A stretch of DNA of 64,000 nucleotides from Mortierella alpina. Taxonomy: Eukaryota; Mortierellomycota; Mortierellomycetes; Mortierellales; Mortierellaceae. The stretch covers positions 1,178,001 to 1,242,000 of the forward strand of contig JANATF010000008.1 in NCBI GenBank assembly GCA_029449245.1, read 5' to 3'. The notes under the pieces are model-generated. The model worked only from the letters and a program-made list of their open reading frames with translations. It did no database searches and was not told the origin of the DNA. The position numbers and the translations under genes were made by a program. Below are positions 38,701 to 49,080 of this stretch, one piece after another (the first letter of the stretch is position 1; the number at the start of each line of letters is the position of its first letter).

Positions 38701-41700
38701 CAACACCACCTTGGTGAAGCGAAGACGAAAAACTGGCGAGGCTGTCATGAGCGCTGCCAAGATCAGGCTGCGTCGCGAGTTTGGATGATCCAGAATAAAA
38801 TCGACAAGCGACAGGTCCAGATGTTCGAGTGAGGCGTTGTGTAGAGAGTTCAACGCCTGATCGAAGACGTCGGCGACGGAGAGATCTACTGGGTGAATCG
38901 ATTTTGCCATGGCATTTGACCACAGGCGGCCCAGAATGACGTCCAGCACGATTGCATCCAAATCATCTGACGGCTGCTTTCTCCAAAGGTCGAGCAATGC
39001 TGCAGTTGATTGAACGGGAATTGCCGATGCAGAACCCCCTTGCTGTGTCAGGTGCTTCAGGATCGTCGAAAGAAGCGCGTTGAATGTGGATGTAGTCGAG
39101 AATTCTGCCTGACGATGCAAACTGAGCAAGGTTTGCAATAACGTTGTCAAATCGGATGAAGGGCACATGAAGGCGAGCCTTGAGAAGTATATGATAGTCT
39201 GTTCGTTCAGAGAAACAAAGGTTGGCCAAGCACACGATCAGAAGAGATTCATCTCCAGTCAGGACATTTCCCGTATTTTGATCGCTATTTGTGCAAGTAC
39301 ACATTACCTTGGCGTGCAGTGCGTCCAACCCAACCTTCTTCACTCGCTCCAACTCATGCATCACACGTTCCACGGTCCTGCGGGTGTACGTGCTGGTAAG
39401 GATCAGGTCTGAAGCGGTGGTTTTGTTGTTGCTGGCGGGGCTTCTAGACTTGGTGCTGGAGACCAACAGATCCACGAGGTGTGAATCCAGAGCATCCAAG
39501 TACTTGGCCCTGGTTTTACTGCTCTTATCCTGGTAGAGGTACAGCTCGCGAAGTACAAAGCTCTCCCAAAGACGCGCCTTGAGGTCCATGAAAACCGTTT
39601 CCTCAGAACGACTGCGTTCCAAAAGATCTGTCAAAAGAGCAAAGCAGGTGCCAACCGAGTCCTCATTTGCGGAACCTGACTTGATCCAGTTTGAAAGCTG
39701 AAGTACAATGAGATTGGCATAGAGCACAATATGTCTGAATTCTGTCCGTGCAATGGCGTCCTTCAAAAGATTTTGCACTGTTGTGTTTGATACAGTGGAG
39801 GGATTGGCGTTGCTGAACAGTGTTGGGAAAGAGAGTCTTTGAAGAAACATGTAAACAGCATCGTGTTCTGATCCATCCCGTCGACCATCCTGCTCCAAAA
39901 TTAGCTCTATATCCGGGATGCCGTAGATCGATCCTGCAAAGGGAAATCTCGTGCGTACATAATCCACAAGGCACTCTGTTGCTTGGGTACTCCTGGATGA
40001 ATATTCTACTGCCGATCTGAAGCATTTGGCCATGCTGGCTGCGCTCTGGTGTTTGAGCAGAGTGATAAATTCGGACGGATCACTCGACTTCAAAAGCTGA
40101 AGCTGTTGGCTAATGTCAGTCTTCTTGAAGTGCTTGTCGTCACTGAGTCTCACAGCGACTGGTCCTTCCAGGCTCTCCAAGGTCATGGCCAAATGCTCGG
40201 TGACTCCGAGGTTGGTGATAAGAGCCCGCTTTCCAGCGCTCAAGGCCAGAGCGCTTTGAATATCTTCCTTGGTCGGTTCCTGAATACGACGCAGGCATTC
40301 CGTAGCAACTGTCGATGTACGGTTCTGATTCCAGGTCAAGGTGGGGAGCAGGGACTGGAGGAACGCTGAGATGGAGAGCGCTGTATCCTTGCCTGTATCC
40401 TTCGTGTATACATGGTGGAACTGCTCGAGCATAGTCATCAGCAAAGGACTGTACTGTTGAGCAAAATTCTGATGCTGAGAGACCGCAACGCTGTCTGCGA
40501 TACTGGCGTCCCGACCATGATGTGTCGCCATGGCAGCTGGATCCTGAACGGCCTTGAGAATGACGCTGGACTGGTCGACATATTTATAGGGTGTCCTCAG
40601 ACAGCGAGCTACACAGTCGTCAAAGAACTGCAGGAACGAAATCTGGTCTGGGGTAAGGTGGGATTGACCATAGTTGGTTGTGGGGATTGCCTCGATCCAA
40701 AGGTTAGCCTCTGAGGGGTCGTGCTGAAAAAGGATGGATTCACCCAAAAGCTTGGCAATGAGGCGCCTGGTCAAAGCCTTGATGTGAGCATGTGCGGTGG
40801 TGAGGTACAGGCTGAGAAGCTTGGAAAGATGCGACGATGATCCGTCCAGTGATTTGTTGGACCAGCGGAAATCATTGAGCTCCAACAACAGCTCCAACAG
40901 ATGAATCAAGGTGCCAGCCTGCACAGTCGCAAAGTCTGAGGGAATGAGCTTTCCAATGTCAAACTTGGATTCGATGACAGCTTGTGGAAGAAACTGCTGG
41001 TAATACTTGATAAGGCGCAATACACCGTTGTTGATCAGATTGCATCGGATCCGTTCCTCGTCCTCGATATCCGCCTGTGCCATGGTCTGTATTCCGTTGT
41101 GGAGCGAGATAATGATCTGAATATCGGGTACGCGGCGACGAAGCTCCGCCAGAAGTAGCGTGATGGCGCCTGCCCATTGTTGAGCTGGCGGATCCAAAGA
41201 TTGAGAGCTGATGCCTGTTCCGTCCATCTCCATGGTGTTGTCCGTGGCTGGGGCTTGTTCTTCATCATTGGCTAGTGTTCGCACTGCAGACTGCATGACA
41301 GCAATCACTTGTTCTGTCTTCTGAAAAGCCGCAGCAAGCTCCACAATGGTAAAGTACCGGACCAGCATGCTAGAGTGTTGAAGACCTTTGCTGAGAACGG
41401 TCCTGTTGGCCGCAGTGGGCAAAATGTTTTCAATGATCGTGGATACTGGAGGTGGATGTGACGCGAACAGTCCCGTGTGCTGAAGGTAGAGGTTAGGCAC
41501 AGCGATCTCTGTGATCTTGTGCAGAAGGGTCATATTCGCGAGCCACCTTGCGGATAACCGTGGCTCCATCTGCAGGTTTGCCTTTTGCCAGTACCTATAA
41601 TTATGAGAGCGGTGATTAGGCAAACGAAGGCATTGGACTGAAGATCGGCAAGGCCATGATAATATAAGGCGCCGATTCAAGCAATACGTACAATCGCACC

Positions 41701-42974
41701 AGTTCGGGACATGCGGTCAAAATTGATACGGTCAGTTGCTGCTGCATAATGTTCTCTGTGGGTCGAAGGTGACTGAGGAGCTGCGAAAGGGTCTTATTGA
41801 AGATGTGCTTGTTGTTCTCGCTGGAGGCTTTCTCAACTGTTGCGGTTGCCGTCAACGTGCTGGGGGGATACCACGCCGCATCCTGAAAGCAAATTCCGAC
41901 TCCGGGTTTTGTGCAGAGTGCCATCATGAATTCGTGAACTAGCTGTGCGACTGTCTGATCTGAGTTGGGAACACCCTCCGTCCGCGTATACAGCTTAAGT
42001 TGGTTGACGAGAAAGTTTGTATTGAAGAAGCTGATTTTGGTCGTCCTCGAGAGATCGTTGTCCATGATGATGTTGTTGATGAAAACGTTCAGAACCTGCT
42101 TGATGAGGGGAAAGGTGTCGTTCTGAAGGTCCTTGAGTGCCACCTGGAAAAGATCTGGCATCTCCAGCACTTCCTTCTTGACTGTTGCATCGCCCCGAAT
42201 GAAAAACGCCAACAGGAACTGGATATAGAGAGTTCTTGTATCTAGATCCACAAGAAAAAAAAAAGTCAATATCGTGTCCGTGGTACTATAGTTCCAACTG
42301 ATCAGACTATTCGAATAAGCCTACCTGCTTTGCCTGCAGACTCTGCATCGCCTTCTTTGCGTCGCTGGTACTTCAATTTTGACAGAGCCTTCAGGCCAAA
42401 GTTGAAACTATCCTTGAGTTCCTTTGTTGTAGTGTGATGGACATGGTTCATAGCTGTCAAGAGTCGAAGGGTAGCCTGGACAGTGTTTTGTCGTCCGGAT
42501 GACAGGTTTTTGTAGATGCAGGTCATCCTGCTCTGGTTCTGCAGGATCGCTCTGGTCAGCTTTATCGCAAAGGTGCGGTGCAGGGCTGTGTTGCATTGGT
42601 GAATAAGCTTGGAGAGGACCTCTACGATGGACGCCTCGATCCTCTTCACGTCGTGCTCGTGCTGCCACTCCCAGATCTTGAGCAGCTGAGTGCACTCTGG
42701 GAACTCTTCCACGTATGCATAAACGACGGCGAGTGACTTTGTGGCCAACGCACTCTCAACAGGGTCACTCGAGTTTGGTCGGACATTGAGCTGCTGTCGA
42801 AGTCGCTTAAGGCCTATAGTCGACAAGCAAACAAGAGTCAGAGCTATGCGAGTTGGTGGCGATCGCGAGTTGGCGAACGAATGCAGGCTTACCGATGTAG
42901 ATTGGCTCCTCCTTGAGGTCAGAGAGAGCCTTGACCAGCTCGGTCTTGTCCTTGAACTGCAGCTTGGCTTCCAT
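35782..42974 (-). CDS. URB1: Nucleolar pre-ribosome factor Urb1/Npa1
   Basis: Very large alpha-helical protein of early 60S pre-ribosomal particles. Yeast Npa1/Urb1 organises snoRNPs and helicases on the 27S pre-rRNA. The product is roughly 2,150-2,250 residues in about ten exons. The N-terminal Npa1 domain starts MEAKLQFKDKTELVKALSD, then GLKRLRQQLNVRPNSSDPVE, and later LLAFFIRGDATVKKEVLEMP. A conserved MMALCTKPGVGICFQDAAWY follows, and LSKGLQHSSMLVRYFTIVEL ends this domain. The large central exon (41593-39290 region) and the C-terminal part (VAMTSLES..., CETSDPKAQ at the end) are helical repeats without catalytic motifs. The start is chosen at ATG 42974. An acceptor-like CAACAG lies 11 bases upstream, so a short extra 5' exon is possible. 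Confidence 0.88.
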
Positions 42975-43663
42975 TCGAGCCAGATCTGTTGCAAAGGAAT
43001 GAGAAGGACAGCGAAAGAGAAAAGGTGCGTTGAGCTTCCTTTTTTTTTTGAGGTGTGGTTGTATTGTTTTTTCCTGGCCAAAAGTCACAAATTTGGAAAT
43101 TGGGCTTGTGTCTGTCTGTCTGTCTGTCTGACTGTCTGTCTGTCTGTCTGTGATCTGGTCCCATATGCTCGACAGTGGCCAGAACAACGGCGTGGAGTCT
43201 GTGTCCTGAGCGCCTCCTCAGTGAGATTACTGATCAGCTGTAGCGGTCAGCTCGATACTACGAATGGACCGAAGGCTTCTGTCGTTTGGATCTTTTGCCT
43301 TCTTGGCGGTGGAAGAGCTGTTGGGTGAGCTGACGCCGAAAGGCACTACGCGCTATGGAGGAGTGACAGGAAGCCAAGGGTCGCTGCTCCATCCACCCTT
43401 ATTTGGGCGGCGTACAGACTCGGATCCTGAACCTTGCACATGAGCTGTATCTCACTTGGCCAAGCTCTGCCTTCAGAATCGAGTGTTGGCGACACAAACA
43501 AGGCTGCCGGCGTTGGTTCAATCTACGCGCGAAGCGTAGCGTGGTATCGATCGATAGCACAGTAAAATCTTTTAAACCCCTCTCTGCTCCTTCTCGTCAC
43601 ACCCTTCTTCTTCTCTTCCTCCTTCTACTCTTCACTCCACTCCCTCTTCAGCCTTGACCTGCC
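42975..43663. other. Divergent intergenic region of URB1 and IDH1
   Basis: No gene is supported. It holds the CTGT microsatellite near the URB1 start and a CT-rich leader (43570-43655) just before the IDH1 ATG. Confidence 0.45.
43109..43152. repeat. (CTGT)n microsatellite with one interruption
   Basis: Ten or so CTGT units with a single ACTG variant near 43130, about 140 bases upstream of the URB1 start. Confidence 0.9.
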
Positions 43664-45054
43664 ATGCTGCGTTCACTCACTCTCGCAAAGCCTTTGGCTG
43701 CCACCCTGAGCAAGGTAGAGAAAACTCCTACTTCGAAGCTGATCTCGTGTCTGCATTTGCACTGCAAGGGACAAACAGTTTACCCGCCCTTCCTGCATTC
43801 ATACAATGTCCGCCTAATAGATGGGTCCTCGAGCCATGAGCACCTCAACCATCGTTCCCCAGGTGCAGGACGTAAGTGGACGTCTCTCTTTCTATTTTTC
43901 TCTTCGCTATCTTTTTTTTTTTGCGATTGCTTTTACAGGAGCATGGAACAGTGTCAGAAAACCTTGTCCATGACATGGAAGCGGTCCAACTAAGGGAACA
44001 TTGTTCGCCTCCCAATTAGCACCCACACGAGTCATTCTCCAAGCTGGGAGGACGCTACACGGTGACACTCATTCCTGGCGATGGTATCGGACAGGAGACC
44101 GCTGCTGCTGTCAAGACCATCTTCAAGGCCGCCCACGTCCCTGTGGACTGGGAGCAGTTTGACGTGTCTGGATACACCTCTGCAGATGACTTGACCTTCA
44201 AGCAGTCCGTCGAGTCCCTGCGACGCAACAAGGTTGGTCTCAAGGGAATCCTTTACACCCCTACCTCGTCTCTCGGCCACTCCTCCTTCAATGTCACCAT
44301 TCGTAAGGACCTGGACATGTACGCTTCCTTGGTCCTCTGTAAGAACATTCCTGGATACCCTACCCGCCATGAGGGAGTCGACTTTGCCATCATCCGTGAG
44401 AACACGGAGGGAGAATACTCGGGTCTCGAGCATCAGTCCTACCCTGGAGTTGTCGAGTCGCTCAAGGTCATCACCCGCACAAAGTCGGAGCGCATTGCCC
44501 GCTTCGCCTTTGACTTTGCACTCCGCAACAACAGGAAAAAGGTCACTTGTATCCACAAGGCCAACATTATGAAGTTGGCTGACGGTCTGTTCCTCAACAC
44601 CTGTCGCCAAGTCGCCAAGGAATATGCCAGCTCAGGCATCAAGTTTGATGATATGATTGTCGACAATGCCTCTATGCAGCTCGTCTCCAAGCCTCAGCAG
44701 TTTGATGTCATGGTCATGCCCAACCTGTACGGAAACATTGTGTCCAACGTCGGAGCAGGTCTTGTCGGTGGACCTGGTATCGTTCCTGGCTGCAACATTG
44801 GACGCGAATATGCCATGTTCGAGCCTGGATGCCGTCACGTTGGAAAGGATATTCAAGGACGCAACTCTGCCAACCCCTCGGCCATGATCCTTTCCTCGGT
44901 CATGATGCTCCGTCACCTCGGTCTCGATGACCACGCCAATAAGATTGCCAATGCGGTCTCCAAGACCATCTTGAACGGCGCTGTCAAGACCCCGGACATG
45001 GGCGGCTCCAGCACCACCACCGACTTTACGTTTGCCGTCATCTCCAACCTCTAA
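43664..45054 (+). CDS. IDH1: Mitochondrial NAD-dependent isocitrate dehydrogenase, Idh1-type subunit
   Basis: Subunit of the TCA-cycle enzyme that converts isocitrate to 2-oxoglutarate with NAD. Three exons join in phase 0: 43664-43714, 43821-43871 and 44020-45054, giving 378 residues. The N-terminal 35 residues (MLRSLTLAKPLAATLSK...) are a mitochondrial presequence. The mature core has VTLIPGDGIGQETAAAVK, GHSSFNVTIRKDLDMYASL, the family signature REN-TEGEYSGLEHQSYPGVV, HKANIMKLADGLF, DNASMQLVSKPQQFD and VMPNLYGNIVSNVGAGLVGG. The order Gly-Leu-Glu-His with VVESLKVITR is characteristic of the regulatory Idh1 subunit as opposed to the catalytic Idh2. An alternative acceptor at 43937-43938 would add an exon that ends at an in-frame TAG. 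Confidence 0.95.
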
Positions 45055-45162
45055 CTCACTCATCACATCACACTCACATCCTCCACATTAAAAACAGCGG
45101 GCTCAAATGTTCACACATCGTGTTTATTTTTATGAGTATACGATGTACGAGGGCGAAGAGAA

Positions 45163-47061
45163 CTATGGACAAGAGCATCCTCGACGAATCGTGCTGGATA
45201 AGGCATTGAAGTTATTCGTGATACAGGTGTGCAGGTACTGAGAGCCACACTGGTGGCAGTATCGAAAAGTTGCTTTGGATGCGGCCGAAACACCAGGCGT
45301 GGTGCCCGACGCTGATGTAATATTGCTGCTTTGAGGAGGTGTACTCACCACAGATGATCCTGCTGAGGATCGTCCTGACAGGATTTGGGCAGCAGTATCC
45401 AAGGAGTGTCGCTCGTGCGAACACACCTCCCCGCCGGATCTCAAGGTGAATCTTGTTAAGCTTGCAAGAGGGAATATCTGCTCGCCAGTATGGGAATCCT
45501 CGGTGGGCATAAAGCTAGGTTCCGTCATTCGCTCACCGACAGATATTGCCGCTGAAGATCCATGCCCCGTAGTCTGGAGTGAGATGCTGTTGGTCCATTG
45601 GGTGCGCCCTAGGATTTGGTGTGAAGAAATGCTTGTGGAAGGTTCCACAGGCCAAGGAGACACCGTCTCTGTTGAAAAAGACTCGCTCTCTTGGCATTCA
45701 TTGCTCCCGTTTCTTTCTTGCTCTCTCAGTGATGCATTATCAGCTTGGCGCTGTTCAATCATAAAGGACCAGCGCTCTAACTGCTGCCGAATCATGTAAA
45801 TCCTTGTTGCGGGCCACCATGGGGCTTGTAAAGTCTCCAGTGTCTCCAGGTCGCCTAGAGACAGCACTTTGAGCAAAAGTATCGCACGTTGATAGGCAGC
45901 AAGCGTTTCTGTTTGTTCACGACTTTGCTCCAGGCGACCTGCTTCCTTTGCAATCTTGTTAGCGGTGAGTTCTATTTCAACTGCTGCCACGATGTCAGGG
46001 TGTTAATACAATGACACGCTGGGGTGGTTGAAAATCTACACCAGAACCGGTTTCACAAAATCCTCACCTGTAGGCCAAGGCGTGTTTCGACCACAACTTG
46101 TACTCGATCCCTGGCCATCGTCGAGGTGGCTCAAGTGCATTAGGGCGTCTTCAAGACTGAGCTGGCGTAGCGCATGTTGGCCGTCAGTCCACGGTGGATG
46201 ATCGGAAGCTTCGGAGCTAGAGGAGGCAAGGTGCACTGGCGGATCCTGAACATACTGTGCTGACGCCGGACTAGCTCCTACAGAGTAGTCAAAAAAACTC
46301 TGCGGGTTGCCCTCATGCTCCTCAGCTGCCAAAGCTCGATCCAAGGTCTGAAGATCAATATGTCGACTAAAATCCACGATTCCTGACCCCAAGAGATCTT
46401 GCAGCGGTTGAGATAGAGGCATAGGCTCTCTCAGGTCGAAATCCTGCTCTGAAGAATGAGCACCGTTTTGATGGTCTTGTGAGTGACGGTATAGGCTGCA
46501 CCGGCGGTGGGAGCTAAGGTGGTGGTACTGCTCGTTTTGGTGGCACTCGCAGACACAGAACCGGGGGCATGGATAAGTGCAGAGGTGACAGGGAGGACAT
46601 TCAAAGCTCAGGTGCCGGAGATATCGAAGGGGGACACATCGAAGGACGTCGAGTATGATCCAGGCAGTGTTCTGTTGCTGGACGTCTTGTTCACTTCCTA
46701 CAACGCTCGGGAGACTGTAGTAATCAAACTCGTTCAGGAGGCGATAACGTCGGTCTCGAAACATGGCAGTCTTGCTCTTTCCTTTGCTTGAATTGTCGTG
46801 TTTATATGCCTGAGTGGTCGACGGTTCGCGGTAGTCAGGCAAGCATGCTCGCCACCCGGGGTAGTTGTGAAGTAGTGGGTCAGGGAATGGCAGATGGACG
46901 GTCCTCCAGAGGTGCGGGGTGCTAAGGATCAGCGGCTGTAGAGTTGGGTATGCCGCGCAGATGTTGAGGAGGTCGAGCGTAGGCAGATGCCGGCACACAT
47001 CGAGGATGGTCTCTGAAGGAAGCAGGTCCCACTGAGAGAGGTGACCCACAGACTGGGGCAT
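45163..47061 (-). CDS. F-box protein fused to a MIT-like domain
   Basis: Two large exons join at donor CTACAG/GTGAGG (near 46070) and acceptor GCAGCAG (near 45980). The splice is phase 1, reading ...PWPTVEIELTANK.... The N-terminal F-box is at about residues 10-50: WDLLPSETILDVCRHLPTLD, then ICAAYPTLQPL and TPHLWRTVHLPFPDPL. This should bind Skp1 and make the protein an SCF substrate receptor. A Cys/His-rich central stretch (HLCTYPCPRFCVCECHQNEQ) is unusual. After the splice, residues VEIELTANKIAKEAGRLEQ and ETLAAYQRAILLLKVL look like an MIT three-helix bundle, which binds ESCRT-III tails. The C-terminus has a Cys-rich FRYCHQCGSQYLHTC. Start choice is uncertain (ATG 47061, or an ATG further upstream in the same frame). 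Confidence 0.6.
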
Positions 47062-47416
47062 GGATTGACGTTTGGCTCCCGGCCGTGGCAAAGGCGTGGC
47101 AGCAGAAGCGGAGGCAGAGTAGCGGGAGGGTTGGAAGTCAGACAAAGGGAGCGATGAAGCTTGCAGCAAAAATACCAAGTGCAGAAAGAAAAATGTTTTC
47201 GATGTTTCGCGCGTCCGTGGACACACGCACAGCCACAGACAGCTGCCACACGGGTATGATTGCCACAGGCAATTCCCAGCACAGACGCATAGACGCAGAG
47301 GCGGATGGGGCATAGCAAACACAAACGCGAAACTGAGCTGAATACTATACTGCATTTTGTTATTCTTCATTGTCTATCGTTCTACTCTCTCCTCGCCAAT
47401 TAGATACATGGTGCGT
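47062..47416. other. Gap between ATP16 and the F-box/MIT gene
   Basis: About 350 bases upstream of the chosen F-box start. The F-box reading frame stays open across most of it (to 47370), so part may be coding or leader. Confidence 0.4.
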
Positions 47417-48620
47417 TTACTTGGCGTTGATGGCAGACTGGAGGGACTCGAGGACCTCGACCTCAATCTTGGCAGCGAGCTTCTCCTCCTCGGTGGCACC
47501 AGAGGCAGCAACACGCTGGGCCTCAGCAAGGTTGTTGCGAATGGCCTATATTATTTCAGTATGTATTGAAAACGAGGGGTTAGAGAAAACGGCCACAAAG
47601 TATTATACAAGACGCCTGGTCGAAATGTTGCGGCCAAGCATCCTATGTTTTCCAATGTACCTCAGCGCTGAACTCCTCAACGGGGAAAGCCTCGACGGCG
47701 TTAATGTTGAGGGAGGAGTCAGGGTTCATGGTGACGAATCCTCCAGAGACTATGAGTTTCATCAAAGTGTAGGAAATGGTAAGCAAATAGATGTTAGATA
47801 CGATCCTCCCGCATAGACGCTCCACGGTGAAGGTCCAAACGCCTCCCTAATGCCTCTACCCTGCCAAAGTGCTAGGGATAAACCGAAGCCATGGGACAGG
47901 CTGAAGGAGTATTTACCAAAGAACTTCTTAGAGGCAGCACCCTCAAGGACCTCGATGACTCCAGGGCGAAGCTGCTCAATGGAGGGAACGTGGCTGGCGA
48001 GAATACCCATATCTCCCGAAACGGCGGCAATGTTGACCTGGGCGACGGAGACATCCTTGTAAAGGGTCTAAGATTGATGCAACGCGTTCACAGGCACAAA
48101 AAGAAGTGAGAGCGGTGGTGGAGTGAGTAATGCAGAACACAGCCGACGGTTGATCTGCATTCAACGGAGGGGTTGAAGAGACATGTACCTGGTGGGGGAC
48201 GGCAAAGGTCAAGCGGAGACCAGCGGTAGCAGCGGCCTCAGTGGCATAGGAGCGAGCTATGATGAAACAGCAAAATGATCAGTTTAGGTTGAGGATGTCG
48301 ACCAGTGATGCATCAACAATTCACCAAGGTCGAAAAGGATGTGTAATGTAAGGCAACGATGGCGAAGGAGAGCTGAAAGTGATGTGCTGCTGAATGGTAG
48401 AGGCATCGATGGCAGTTGAGGCGAATGAATGAGGCACAGGAAGATTGCGATCGGCATAAAGAGCAATGGACGAAAACAAGTCGGGATCGAAGAGGCAGGC
48501 GGGGTCTACAGGGGTAGGGGATGGTGAATCGGAGGAGCAGGCAGCAACAGCAGCGGAGGAGAGTGGCGTACCCATGCGGACTGGGCGGACAGCGCGGACA
48601 GAGCGGGCGAGGAAGTTCAT
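47417..48620 (-). CDS. ATP16: Mitochondrial F1-ATPase delta subunit (bacterial epsilon homologue)
   Basis: Central-stalk subunit of the F1Fo ATP synthase. The presequence MNFLARSVRAVRPVRM is Arg-rich, and exon 2 continues RSYATEAAATAGLRLTFAVPHQ, where cleavage after RSYA is likely. Next come TLYKDVSVAQVNIAAVSGDM, GILASHVPSIEQLRPGVIEV (the ATP-synt_DE beta-sandwich signature), GGFVTMNPDSSLNINAVEAF and the helical hairpin AIRNNLAEAQRVAASGATEE, ending LQSAINAK. There are five to six exons with introns near 48240, 48075, 47920-47760 and 47660-47550. A long first intron (about 48260-48570) follows the 16-codon first exon. Size and motif order match the family. It lies in tandem with the F-box gene on the same strand. 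Confidence 0.93.
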
Positions 48621-49080
48621 GGCGATGATGGGCTGGAGTGGAGAAGGAGTGTGAGGGTGGGAAAAGGCGATTGACGATCGAATCTATTATGCGATGATGA
48701 TTGCAGCAGCCTCACGGTGGCAGTACGTGCACTGGAGAGACACATATGACAGGGCACCACACTCCAGCACTCTCAGCCGTAGGACTGCACCCGGGAGTTG
48801 GAGGAAAAGCTGGTAAACAACACATAGCGGGCCAAGCCGCATTTGGAGCTTATATCCCGCCACACACTGGCGGGCGATAATGCTCGCACAGACTCCTGAG
48901 ACCTGTTTCTCGCCTTCCCCCGTCTCTTCTCGCTCCACTCCCCACCACCCTTCAGGCTTCTCTTCTTCTCATTGTTTTGCAAGCAGCCCTTTCCTCCCCT
49001 TTCCTCTTCGCCGCCACATCCGCTCTCTTTCTCTCCCTCCCTGCCTTTCATTCCCTCTCTCTCATTCACATACCTCGAAC
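48621..49080. other. Divergent intergenic region of ATP16 and DAHP synthase
   Basis: No gene is supported. The right part (48890-49075) is CT-rich and forms the likely leader of the DAHP synthase transcript. Confidence 0.45.

Noticed and set aside
43109-43152. Regular repeat that could be mistaken for a CRISPR-like array
   Set aside because: It is a simple CTGT microsatellite with no spacers, in a fungal genome.
45163-45990. Second part of the F-box/MIT gene read as a separate gene
   Set aside because: Its only near start is a GTG preceded by a CAG acceptor, and joining to the upstream exon keeps the frame. A single gene is more likely, though not proven.
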